Shown: in pieces, positions 8,530 to 15,007 of the stretch
Layout: every line of letters begins with the position of its first letter
Position numbering within the stretch: position 1 is the first letter of the stretch
NCBI GenBank assembly: GCA_030525705.1
Contig: JAUNEE010000015.1
Location: forward strand, 1 to 32,298
Direction: 5' to 3'
Source of the DNA: Moraxella sp.
GTDB taxonomy: Bacteria; Pseudomonadota; Gammaproteobacteria; Pseudomonadales; Moraxellaceae
DNA: 32,298 bases
The notes under the pieces: model-generated
Databases searched by the model: none
What the model was told of the DNA's origin: nothing
Seen by the model: the letters and a program-made list of their open reading frames with translations, nothing else
Made by a program: the position numbers and the translations under genes

Positions 8530-8639
8530 CCCTAAAAAATAGTAACTTAGTAACCCTCTATATAAATCAAGGCTTACAGCGATTTTTTTTAGTAACTTTT
8601 TAGTAACTGGTGACTAAATTTAGTAACTTATTCAGTAAC
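8530..8639 (+). other. Left AGTAAC iteron cluster, origin-like
   Basis: Six AGTAAC words, all on the + strand, start at 8541, 8549, 8591, 8602, 8622 and 8634, with A/T runs between them. Bases 8530-8600, read on the other strand, match 14502-14572 without gaps at 60 of 71 positions; the outer 25 bp differ at one base. The cluster lies between the integrase terminator and the toxin-antitoxin promoter and has no coding potential. Iterons near an A+T-rich tract, in an element that encodes its own primase/helicase, fit a replication origin or cis-replication site. The function is inferred. Confidence 0.65.
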
Positions 8640-8751
8640 CACCGCAGGCAGGCGGGTTTTTTGACTGAAAATTAGCCAACTTTAGACACGCCAAACCCAA
8701 TGAAACACACTCTAATACCGCCTACCACCATCTAAGACACTCTAAATTAGA

Positions 8752-8782
8752 TTGATGGCATAAGCCTATCATGTTATCATGT
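8752..8782 (+). promoter_or_regulatory. Candidate promoter/operator of the toxin-antitoxin pair
   Basis: TTGATG (8752-8757) and TATCAT (8775-8780) are 17 bp apart. The -10 lies in a tandem repeat of TATCATGT (8767-8774 and 8775-8782). Ribbon-helix-helix antitoxins usually repress their own promoter through such short repeats, so this is a plausible autoregulatory operator. Confidence 0.45.
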
Positions 8783-8812
8783 ACACAATACAGATATACA
8801 AGGAATGCACCC

Positions 8813-9082
8813 ATGCAAGCAACCGAACGCATCAATTTACGCACCACCGCCCACACCAAAGCCATCATTGAACAGGCAAGCCAGCAATTAGGCGTCAGCA
8901 TGAGTTATTTTATTTTGGATTGTGCCTATCAAAAGGCAAGCCAAACCATCAAGGATAATTCCCAAATCGCCCTAAATAGTGAGGATTGGCAAAGAGCCAT
9001 TGACCGCCTAGACGAACCACCAAGCCCCACGCCTGCCATGCAAGCGTTATTTGACAGGGGTTTTGTTAATGTGGATAACTAA
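8813..9082 (+). CDS. DUF1778-family antitoxin (TacA-like, ribbon-helix-helix)
   Basis: This 89-aa protein begins with the ribbon-helix-helix segment ERINLRTTAHTKAIIEQAS, continues with LGVSMSYFILDCAYQKA typical of DUF1778, and ends in a variable tail (SEDWQRAIDRLDEPPSP) that in this family wraps around and neutralises the toxin. ATG 8813 is preferred over 8771 because it has AAGGA upstream and removes an extra N-terminal stretch that does not fit the family. It overlaps the GNAT toxin gene by 14 bp, the usual antitoxin-first layout. It probably represses its own promoter together with the toxin. Its role here would be to keep the element in the cell line. Confidence 0.9.
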   Translation: MQATERINLRTTAHTKAIIEQASQQLGVSMSYFILDCAYQKASQTIKDNSQIALNSEDWQRAIDRLDEPPSPTPAMQALFDRGFVNVDN

Positions 9083-9551
9083 ACTTGCCAAAGACCACGA
9101 CAAAAGCGGTTTTGATTGTGAGAGTGAAGCCCTAAACCGCTTTATCAAACAGCAGACAAGCCAATTATTAAAACGCCATGAGACCGTTATTTATGGGGCG
9201 ATAGATAACGACCGCCTAGCAGGGTTTTACACTTTGTCAGCGTGTCAGATTATGCAAGCAGATGATACAGAGCTGTTAAAACGCCAAAGCCCCCATAACC
9301 CCATAGGGTGCGTACTTTTGGGACGGCTGGCAGTGGACAAAACCTACAAGGGGCGTGGACTTGGAGCGGATTTACTACTACACGCCATGCAGACGGCTAA
9401 GAAGTTATCACAGATGATGGGGCTTGCCTTTGTCATTGTGGACGCCAAAGACGAGACCGCCAAAGCCTTTTATGAGCGTTTTGGCTTCGTGGAGCTAAGC
9501 CAGCACCCCATGCGTCTATGCTATGCCCTTAAAGACATTCCGAACTTTTAA
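9069..9551 (+). CDS. GNAT-family acetyltransferase toxin (TacT-like)
   Basis: This 160-aa protein belongs to the GNAT toxins paired with DUF1778 antitoxins, which acetylate the amino group of aminoacyl-tRNA and block translation. The acetyl-CoA loop is seen in LAVDKTYKGRGLGADLL (R/K-x-G-x-G pattern). The conserved late Tyr is in FYERFGF, preceded by AFVIVDAKDETAKA. N-terminal residues FDCESEALNRFI and the FYTLSA strand are typical of TacT relatives. ATG 9069 was chosen (AGGGG 8 bp upstream, overlapping the antitoxin end) rather than TTG 9051. All key segments look intact, so the pair is probably active. The acylated tRNA species cannot be read from the sequence. Confidence 0.9.
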   Translation: MWITKLAKDHDKSGFDCESEALNRFIKQQTSQLLKRHETVIYGAIDNDRLAGFYTLSACQIMQADDTELLKRQSPHNPIGCVLLGRLAVDKTYKGRGLGADLLLHAMQTAKKLSQMMGLAFVIVDAKDETAKAFYERFGFVELSQHPMRLCYALKDIPNF

Positions 9552-9559
9552 ACTCTTTT

Positions 9560-9633
9560 GCAAGGCTAGGAGTAATTACCCGAACGGCGGTTATTTCATA
9601 CCTTAGACCGCCATGCCTTGCACTGTTTTTTTT
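9560..9633 (+). terminator. Nested hairpin with T8 tail after the toxin gene
   Basis: GCAAGGC (9560-9566) pairs with GCCTTGC (9615-9621), and inside it GGCGGT (9586-9591) pairs with ACCGCC (9607-9612). Eight T residues follow at 9626-9633. It can end toxin-antitoxin transcription. The large two-level structure is unusual for a plain terminator. Confidence 0.6.
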
Positions 9634-9658
9634 AAGGTATGGAATTGAATAAGGTATG
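9597..9658 (+). promoter_or_regulatory. Three-copy AAGGTATG motif before the 314-aa gene
   Basis: CATACCTT at 9597-9604 is the inverse of AAGGTATG, which occurs at 9634-9641 and 9651-9658. The last copy is 5 bp before ATG 9664 and could also supply the ribosome site (AAGG). An inverted pair plus a direct copy around the start is the pattern of an operator. The binding protein is unknown; the following protein or AlpA are candidates. Confidence 0.4.
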
Positions 9659-9663
9659 AGAGT

Positions 9664-10608
9664 ATGAATAAAAATGAAATTGCCCTAAGTTTTGAGCAAG
9701 CAGAATATTACACCTTGCAAGAGGCGTGTGATTATTTGAATATAAAGCACGGTACAAATAACACCAAACCAAAGAATTTATTAAAATCTATGATTAAACA
9801 CGATACCGATAGTTATGTTTATGGTAGGGGGTTTGGTGTTCAATGTGATTTTGATACACCTTTTGTAAATAGGGATTTTTATCAAAATAATAAGGATTTA
9901 GTTATATCAGAAACGCAGGAATTAGAGAAAGATTTAAGCTTTCATTCTTGTTATTATGGTTTACTATTTAAGCTAGATAAGGAAGTAAAAAGAAAACTGG
10001 TATTTAAAAAAGTAACTTATGGTATTGATTTGATAGAAAACGACTTATTTTGTGGCGTTTTGGATATTGAAAATACCGATAAGAACCCACAATACCCAGA
10101 ATTTTGTTATTCATTTACAAATAAATCAATAAGGTATGAAATACTGGCTTTATATCCAAAGTTTTGTTTTGAGTATGAAGAAATTGATTTTAATGAAATT
10201 TTGCCAAAGTTAAAAGAAATACCCACAGATGAAAATGAATTACCACTTTTAGAAATTTCAATAGATGATGTTATTATTTTACATAAAGATTTGTTAATAC
10301 TTGAAAATAATATTATCAATAACAGCCCAGCATCACCAAGGGAATTTCAAATTAAACCAAGAAAAGGCGTAAGCCCTCAAAAAATACTAGCCAATGAACA
10401 AGCTAAAATCATTGCAAGAGCCTTATGGAATAATGACAAAGAGCAAAAAATCAAGATAAAAGAAATGGCTAGTTTGGTTTATCGTGAATTATATGATAGT
10501 GAATTTAAAAGGCAATTACCCAACAATCAAGACAGCTTAAAAGACTGGATAAGGGACATTGCCCCACCATATGCCACCACAGGGGGCAGACCCAAGAACG
10601 AAGCATAA
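9664..10608 (+). CDS. Uncharacterised 314-aa element protein with HTH-like N terminus
   Basis: The gene is not recognised with certainty. The N terminus (about residues 14-45, YYTLQEACDYLNIKHG then KNLLKSMIKHD) resembles the helix-turn-helix start of excisionase/MerR-like DNA-binding proteins. The middle 160 residues are rich in Asp, Glu, Phe and Tyr without a known motif. The C-terminal 70 residues (from SPQKILANEQAKIIARALW to GGRPKNEA) form a helical region with a DSLKDWIRDIAPPYAT segment, a tail style I associate with small mobile-element proteins in gamma-proteobacteria. The gene is much more A+T-rich than the rest of the element, suggesting a separate origin. It has its own operator-like motifs and a strong terminator, so it is a single-gene unit, an arrangement often seen for accessory or defence cargo. 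A regulator is the alternative. Confidence 0.75.
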   Translation: MNKNEIALSFEQAEYYTLQEACDYLNIKHGTNNTKPKNLLKSMIKHDTDSYVYGRGFGVQCDFDTPFVNRDFYQNNKDLVISETQELEKDLSFHSCYYGLLFKLDKEVKRKLVFKKVTYGIDLIENDLFCGVLDIENTDKNPQYPEFCYSFTNKSIRYEILALYPKFCFEYEEIDFNEILPKLKEIPTDENELPLLEISIDDVIILHKDLLILENNIINNSPASPREFQIKPRKGVSPQKILANEQAKIIARALWNNDKEQKIKIKEMASLVYRELYDSEFKRQLPNNQDSLKDWIRDIAPPYATTGGRPKNEA

Positions 10609-10619
10609 AATAAAAACCT

Positions 10620-10664
10620 AGCAACCTAAGTTTAATCCCATTAACTTAGGTTGCTTTCTTTTTT
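10620..10664 (+). terminator. Intrinsic terminator after the 314-aa gene
   Basis: AGCAACCTAAGTT (10620-10632) pairs perfectly with AACTTAGGTTGCT (10643-10655), followed by a T-rich run to 10664. Confidence 0.88.
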
Positions 10665-10724
10665 GGCCCCGCCCATTTCCCCTACAATACGCCCTAAATC
10701 CATTCCCATCTAGGAGCGTATCAA

Positions 10725-10931
10725 ATGACCCAAGACAATCCAACCTTACCCAAAGACGGTATGAGCCGACTAAGCCAGCTTTTACCCTTTTTGCCCATTG
10801 GTAAATCTACCGTGTGGGCATGGGTAAAGGACGGCAAATTTCCCGCCCCCGTCAAGCTAAGCTCCACCGTTACCGTATGGCGAAACAGCGACATTCACGA
10901 CTGGCTAAACGCACAAGGGGGCAATGTATGA
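10725..10931 (+). CDS. AlpA-family transcriptional regulator
   Basis: This 68-aa protein is of the AlpA/excisionase-like type: MSRLSQLLPFLPIGKSTVWAW is the helix-turn-helix, followed by VKDGKFPAPVKLSSTVTVWR and the closing SDIHDWLNA. AlpA relatives activate or repress integrase and replication genes of P4-like elements and may act as excisionases. GGAG at 10713-10716 lies 8 bp before ATG 10725. Its stop overlaps the next ATG by 4 bp (ATGA), so the two are translationally coupled. It heads the replication-gene run that reaches to 14431, which suggests it controls that operon. A TACAAT at 10683-10688 could be the -10 box but no good -35 was seen. Confidence 0.9.
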   Translation: MTQDNPTLPKDGMSRLSQLLPFLPIGKSTVWAWVKDGKFPAPVKLSSTVTVWRNSDIHDWLNAQGGNV

Positions 10932-11191
10932 CCGCAACACCTGCCACTAAGCCAAAGATGGCCGTTAAACAAATCATCATGCAAAAGCTACTAGCAGGCG
11001 AGATTTTAAGCCCCTTGACCGCCCTACAAGAATTTGGGTGCTTATCCTTGCCACAACGCATTAGCGAGCTTAGGGCAAGGGGCGAGCCAATCCAAGGGCG
11101 AATGGTAACAGAGCCAAACGGCAAACGCCATAACATTTACTGGATAGAAGCCAAAGACCGTGAAAACGTCTATCGTGAGCTTGCTGGCTAA
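10928..11191 (+). CDS. Small helix-turn-helix-like element protein
   Basis: The 87-aa product contains KQIIMQKLLAGEILSPLTAL followed by LSLPQRISELRARG, a winged-helix-like arrangement seen in short phage and satellite proteins that sit between AlpA and the primase. A beta-wing may be formed by EPNGKRHNIYWIE. The start at 10928 overlaps the AlpA stop, which argues for coupled expression and for a real gene. Its role is unknown; DNA binding in replication control or excision is the best guess. Confidence 0.75.
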   Translation: MTATPATKPKMAVKQIIMQKLLAGEILSPLTALQEFGCLSLPQRISELRARGEPIQGRMVTEPNGKRHNIYWIEAKDRENVYRELAG

Positions 11192-11247
11192 CTTTTGCCA
11201 ACCAAAACCCAGCAAAAATTTAAAATCAAACAACCAAGAGAAAAGCC

Positions 11248-11445
11248 ATGCTTATTACATACTTAAAAAAACTCTCACACGACCTACATACTGCCAGCGA
11301 CCTACTTAGCAAGATGAGCAAGGCAAGTCACAACCCTGAAGCCTCTAACATACTAGATGGCATTGTCACACGGCTAAATGTCCATGCCACGCAGATTGAC
11401 AAAATCATCGACCACGCCAAGGCACAAAAACCCCAAAAAACATAG
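11248..11445 (+). CDS. Small helical protein, unknown function
   Basis: The 65-aa product (MLITYLKKLSHDLHTASDLL to the end) is predicted almost fully alpha-helical, with heptad-like spacing of Leu and Ile, ending in a Lys-rich tail. AAGAG lies about 8 bp upstream of ATG 11248. It lies in the same direction as its neighbours, 56 bp after the HTH-like gene. No family is recognised. Confidence 0.55.
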   Translation: MLITYLKKLSHDLHTASDLLSKMSKASHNPEASNILDGIVTRLNVHATQIDKIIDHAKAQKPQKT

Positions 11446-11635
11446 CCTTAAAGCCCATTTGAGAAACCACCCCATGAAAGCACCTTTTTAGCCGTCCAAG
11501 CCCCACCATAGGAAAAACACCACCCGCCGCCCTAAACCGCCACAGAACGCCCCACAAGCGAAAATAGGACATAAAAAAAATCCCCCTTGCCAATCTAAAC
11601 AAGGGGGGAATGCTAAACACCACAAGGGTAATTAT
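11446..11635. other. 190-bp gap without a convincing gene
   Basis: The stretch holds a 17-bp word (TGAGAAACCACCCCATG at 11460-11476) that recurs near the right end of the element at 14839-14855, and a minus-strand terminator at its right side. No reading frame with a ribosome site was found. Confidence 0.6.
11573..11608 (-). terminator. Minus-strand intrinsic terminator without an obvious gene
   Basis: TCCCCCTTG (11581-11589) pairs with CAAGGGGGA (11600-11608), and eight A residues at 11573-11580 give a U-tract only for transcripts read right to left. No minus-strand gene lies to its right inside the element, so it may end an antisense or small RNA. Confidence 0.6.
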
Positions 11636-11896
11636 ATGTTGAATTTAACTAAACTTCAAACGATATTAAATGAAATTATTTCACTTGCCACGCCTGCCAA
11701 AAGCACGCATAATGGCATTCTCTCTCAAAAATTAACAGCCGTTATGCCAAACGGTTTAAATTGGCTTTTTTTTACGCCCAAACACCGCCCCACATGGCAT
11801 TGGTGCAGGCGTGAACCTACCATATTTAAGCCACCATACCGCCCAAAGCGGATTGGTGCGTTTTCCCCTTATGGTGTGGTTGATATTACAAAATAA
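11636..11896 (+). CDS. Possible small element protein (86 aa)
   Basis: ATG 11636 is preceded by AAGGGT at a good distance. The product (MLNLTKLQTILNEIISLATP at its start) has a helical beginning and an ending rich in Arg, Pro and aromatic residues (PPYRPKRIGAFSPYG). No family is recognised. A second frame (11811-12005) overlaps it, has a comparable composition and no good ribosome site, so which of the two is translated is open. The ending reads more like a shadow frame than a folded domain. Confidence 0.35.
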   Translation: MLNLTKLQTILNEIISLATPAKSTHNGILSQKLTAVMPNGLNWLFFTPKHRPTWHWCRREPTIFKPPYRPKRIGAFSPYGVVDITK

Positions 11897-11998
11897 GCCA
11901 TTTGGCGAATATGTAAAGCGGTTACTGTTAATACCGAGAGTGAGACCACACCGCCCTAATACAGGGTTTTCTACTCAAAATTTAACAGGAGCATTCCC

Positions 11999-12205
11999 AT
12001 GCTAAATATCCCCACCCCATCAAAAACCGTTTGCCACCTTGTTAAGTGTCAAGAACTTGGTATTTTTAGAGAATTTACTAACTTTGACACGGCTTACACC
12101 TTTGCCAACCAATTAGCACAGGACTACCCCACCGCCCACATTGAAAGAGCCACATTTACCCAGTATTTTGACAGCTGGGGCGATGACACAGGGGGCAACC
12201 AATGA
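11999..12205 (+). CDS. Small protein upstream of the primase genes
   Basis: The product has 68 aa, including VCHLVKCQELGIFREFTNFD and then AYTFANQLAQDYPTAHIERA. AGGAG lies 8 bp upstream of ATG 11999, the best ribosome site in this part of the element. Its stop overlaps the next start by 4 bp (ATGA), so it is coupled to the zinc-finger protein. The alternating strand-helix-strand pattern suggests a small compact alpha/beta domain. The function is unknown but probably linked to replication. Confidence 0.65.
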   Translation: MLNIPTPSKTVCHLVKCQELGIFREFTNFDTAYTFANQLAQDYPTAHIERATFTQYFDSWGDDTGGNQ

Positions 12206-12504
12206 GCGTACTTGCCAAAATCCTAAGCCAATCCACCCACCACCGTCAAACATACGAGCCGTTACGCCTTGACCCTATCGCCTTTTATGGTCGGTTTCAT
12301 ATTGCCATCAAAAATCAAGGTTGGCAAATGGTGCGTTGCCCATTCCACGATGACAAACACGCCAGTTTATCCGTCAATGGCACGCACGGCGGTTTTATTT
12401 GCCACGCCTGCCACGCCAAAGGCAATATGGTTGGCTTTTATATGCGTATGACAAACACCGACTACAAAACCGCTATGATTGAATTGGGGGCATATGATGA
12501 ATGA
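12202..12504 (+). CDS. CHC2 zinc-finger primase-type protein
   Basis: The 100-aa protein carries the zinc-binding set of DnaG-type primases: C46-x2-H49 in RCPFHDDKHASLSV and C67-x2-C70 in FICHACHAKGN. This domain recognises template DNA during primer synthesis. In standard primases the zinc domain is fused to the TOPRIM catalytic part. Here it is a separate gene that ends inside the start of the TOPRIM-DUF3631 gene (11-bp overlap). The C-terminal YKTAMIELGAYDE matches the helix that normally follows the zinc domain, so the split lies at a natural domain border. The two proteins probably act together. Confidence 0.9.
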   Translation: MSVLAKILSQSTHHRQTYEPLRLDPIAFYGRFHIAIKNQGWQMVRCPFHDDKHASLSVNGTHGGFICHACHAKGNMVGFYMRMTNTDYKTAMIELGAYDE

Positions 12505-14431
12505 TAAACTACAACAAGCCCTACAATGGGCATTAAACAATGATAAGGGGCTAAAAGCAATGGGGGCAAGTATGAATGACTTGACCGCCATTTACCCTTA
12601 TCACAACCAAGGACAAGAAGTCTTTATCAAGGCACGATTTGACAAAGACGGCAAGAAATGGATTAAGCCGTTTTTCTTTGATGGCAACCGCTACAAGATG
12701 GGCGAGCCAAAGCACCTAGACACCAAGCCCCTTTATCTACCTGCCCCATTGGGCGATGTGGTGTATATCGTTGAAGGGGAGAAATGCGTTGATAGATTGG
12801 TAAGCATTGGACTATCCGCCACCACTACAGGGGGAGCGACCAGTATTGATAAATGCGATTTGACACCGCTACAAGGGCGTAAATGCGTGCTATGGCGTGA
12901 TAATGACACCGCAGGCGAGAAATGGCAAGGCGAGCTTATCACCGCCTTAAATCGCCTTAATATCGCCTATGAAGTGATTGATATAACAGGCGTGATGTTG
13001 CCCACTGGCGAGCGTTTGCCAGTCAAGGGCGATTGTGTGGACTTTATTGAAAGTCATTTGCAAGATGGTAACGCAGGCGTGAAAAGTCTAATTGAACGCT
13101 TGCCACGCCTTGACGGCAACGCCATCACCAACGACACCACCAATAACGCACAAATAACAGACAGTAACGACACCGCCACCGCCCTAGCCGACCTTGACGC
13201 ACAAGTGCAAGAACTACAACAAGCCATCAAAGAGCTTGCGGAGCTTGACGAACACCGCTTACATTTACTGCTTTCAAGAGTGGCAAAGCGTTTTGGGGTT
13301 GGGCGGGATAAACTTTTGCAATGGGTGTATGAACACAAGCAAGGCGAGCTGGTACAAGAACCCACCGCCCATCATGAACCCATTAGCCACGATGAAATTT
13401 ACACCGCCCTTTATGGCTTGATTGACCGTCATATTTTTATTAATGAACCGTTAAAAGTTGCATTTGTGCTATGGGTGCTATTTACCTACCTTACCGACAT
13501 TGCAGAGTTCGCCCCGATTGCATGGATAACCGCCCCTGAGCGAGCATGTGGCAAGACCACGCTACTTGATTTATTTGAACGGGTTGTTTACCGCCCCTAT
13601 GCCATGCTAGACCCCACAAAGGCGGTTATCTTTCGGGTGATGGATAAGTTTAAGCCGACCTTGCTTATTGATGAGATTGACACAGGGTTAAAAGACAAGG
13701 CGGACATTTTGGGCATTATCAATGGCGGTTACAGTAAGGGCAAGCCCACAGGACGGATAAATAGCGACAAGGGCAACAGCCTAGAAGCGTTTAACGGTTT
13801 TGGAGCAAAGGTGCTTTGTGGTATTGGCAACCTACAAGGCACAACCGCAAGCCGTTGTATTAGATTTGAGATGAAACGCAAAGGCAAAAGCGACAAAGTA
13901 ACGCCAATGAACAAAAGAACCCTGCCATTTACCCAAACCGAACTTATCCGCCAAAAGTGCAAACGATGGGCAATGGATAACCGCCAAGCCGTTGATGGGG
14001 TAGAAATACCGCTTATTGATATTAGCGATAGGGCATATAACAGCTGGTACATTCTTTTGCAAATTGCCACGGTGCTAGGGGTGTATGATAAGGCGTTGCA
14101 GGCGTGTTTATCCATTTGCCAAACCAAAGATGAACCTAGCCAACACGAGCAGTTACTGCACGACACAAGAGAAGTCTGGCATGGTGAAAAGATGGCGTTA
14201 AGAATGCTATTAGAGCGTTTAACCGCCCTTGATGAAGCCCTATGGCAAACCTACAACAACGGGCAAGAGATGACCGCCCACCAGCTAGGGAAAAAATTAA
14301 GGGGGTTTGGGATTGACACACAGACCGTCAAAACAGGGGCAAGCACCAGTGCCAAGGGCTATTACAAGACCCAATTTGTGCCAGTTTGGGAGCGGTATTT
14401 ATCGCCCAAGGTTAATGAGAGCGAGTTTTAA
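12494..14431 (+). CDS. TOPRIM primase / DUF3631 helicase-like replication protein
   Basis: This 645-aa protein combines a TOPRIM domain (E94 in VYIVEGEK, D136-N-D138 in LWRDNDTAG) with a P-loop ATPase of the DUF3631 type: Walker A APERACGKTTLL with K354 and Walker B TLLIDEID with D393-E394, then INGGYSKGKPTGRI. A Gln/Glu-rich helical linker (about 220-260) separates them. Such proteins serve as the replication initiator and helicase of satellites and integrative elements, comparable in role to P4 alpha. ATG 12494 or 12497 is preferred over TTG 12479 because GGGGG lies just upstream. The C-terminal 150 residues include an HQLGKKLRGFGIDTQ helix-turn-helix-like segment that may bind the nearby iterons. 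A terminator and an iteron cluster follow directly. Confidence 0.92.
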   Translation: MMNDKLQQALQWALNNDKGLKAMGASMNDLTAIYPYHNQGQEVFIKARFDKDGKKWIKPFFFDGNRYKMGEPKHLDTKPLYLPAPLGDVVYIVEGEKCVDRLVSIGLSATTTGGATSIDKCDLTPLQGRKCVLWRDNDTAGEKWQGELITALNRLNIAYEVIDITGVMLPTGERLPVKGDCVDFIESHLQDGNAGVKSLIERLPRLDGNAITNDTTNNAQITDSNDTATALADLDAQVQELQQAIKELAELDEHRLHLLLSRVAKRFGVGRDKLLQWVYEHKQGELVQEPTAHHEPISHDEIYTALYGLIDRHIFINEPLKVAFVLWVLFTYLTDIAEFAPIAWITAPERACGKTTLLDLFERVVYRPYAMLDPTKAVIFRVMDKFKPTLLIDEIDTGLKDKADILGIINGGYSKGKPTGRINSDKGNSLEAFNGFGAKVLCGIGNLQGTTASRCIRFEMKRKGKSDKVTPMNKRTLPFTQTELIRQKCKRWAMDNRQAVDGVEIPLIDISDRAYNSWYILLQIATVLGVYDKALQACLSICQTKDEPSQHEQLLHDTREVWHGEKMALRMLLERLTALDEALWQTYNNGQEMTAHQLGKKLRGFGIDTQTVKTGASTSAKGYYKTQFVPVWERYLSPKVNESEF

Positions 14432-14435
14432 ACTC

Positions 14436-14466
14436 AAAAAACAGTCATCAAGGTGACTGTTTTTTT
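14436..14466 (+). terminator. Intrinsic terminator of the replication operon
   Basis: ACAGTCA (14441-14447) pairs with TGACTGT (14454-14460), extended by A/T pairs on both sides and ending in a T7 run. Confidence 0.85.
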
Positions 14467-14472
14467 ATGCCA

Positions 14473-14572
14473 GTTACTCAAAATTTTAGTAACCGTCACC
14501 GAAAAGTTACTAAAAAAAATCGCTCAAACCCTTGCCACGTATAGAAAGTTACCAAGTTACTATTTTTTAGGG
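14473..14572 (-). other. Right AGTAAC iteron cluster, origin-like
   Basis: GTTACT/GTTACC words, the reverse complement of AGTAAC, start at 14473, 14506, 14548 and 14556, with one AGTAAC on the other strand at 14488. Bases 14502-14572 are the inverted counterpart of 8530-8600 (60 of 71 identical, no gaps). It lies directly behind the primase/helicase terminator. Inferred to be the partner site of the left cluster in replication. Confidence 0.65.
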
Positions 14573-14810
14573 GGTTTTGGCGGTTTTATTTTTTATGGTA
14601 AATTCACTCAGATTTTAGGCATTTTTCTGAACGCTATAAAAAAGGGATTTTTAGCACAAAAACCAATCCGCAACGAAACAGGCGTTTCATAATAAAACCG
14701 CCTTGCCGTTGCCAAGCTTGACTTTAAGCAAAAATGCGAAACAGCCAAAACCACGCCCAGCCCATCACAATTTCTTTACGCTATAAAAAAGCGGTTTTCG
14801 GTGTTTTGGA

Positions 14811-14960
14811 ATGGCAAAAAAAGAAAAACCAGCCCCCATGAGAAACCACCCCATGCACACCCTTATATCTGCCACGCCTGCCCAAAATGCACCCAAAATT
14901 AGGGACACTTTGTATTTTTGGGGTACATTTTGGGGTACAAAATTTTTTAATAAAAAATAA
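14811..14960 (+). CDS. Possible 49-aa peptide at the right element end
   Basis: An ATG frame starts MAKKEKPAPMRNHPM and ends with YFWGTFWGTKFFNKK, the last part being the translation of the paired GGGGTA motif. The RNHPM segment is also encoded by the 17-bp repeat word near 11460. No good ribosome site is visible. It may only reflect conserved DNA sites at the element end. Confidence 0.25.
   Translation: MAKKEKPAPMRNHPMHTLISATPAQNAPKIRDTLYFWGTFWGTKFFNKK
14911..14939 (+). repeat. Element-end motif, right copy (paired GGGGTA)
   Basis: This matches 7047-7075 in 26 of 29 positions and in the same orientation, 68 bp before the right 61-bp repeat. It is a candidate arm-type recombinase site. Confidence 0.6.
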
Positions 14961-15007
14961 ATATAACAAAATCAATAAGTTAAATTACCTGTTTGTAGTA
15001 CGCCACT

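Larger units (their letters stand above)
14573..15007. other. Non-coding right end of the element
   Basis: No firm gene was found apart from the short frame at 14811. A 14-bp word, ACGCTATAAAAAAG, occurs at 14631-14644 and 14778-14791. The GGGGTA element-end motif is at 14911-14939. The final bases 15001-15007 (CGCCACT) match the tRNA 3' region (6928-6934) directly before the right repeat. Confidence 0.6.

Noticed and set aside
8530-8639. CRISPR array
   Set aside because: The repeated unit is only 6-8 bp with irregular spacing of 8-42 bp, and no cas genes are present; an iteron cluster fits better.
11811-12005. 64-codon frame overlapping the possible 86-aa gene
   Set aside because: No ribosome site is visible and it runs into the start region of the next gene. 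It remains an alternative, but is less supported than the frame from 11636.
14453-14692. Open frame of 79 codons right after the primase/helicase gene
   Set aside because: Its GTG start lies inside a terminator, it has no ribosome site, and it runs across the iteron cluster. The DNA repeats explain this region better.
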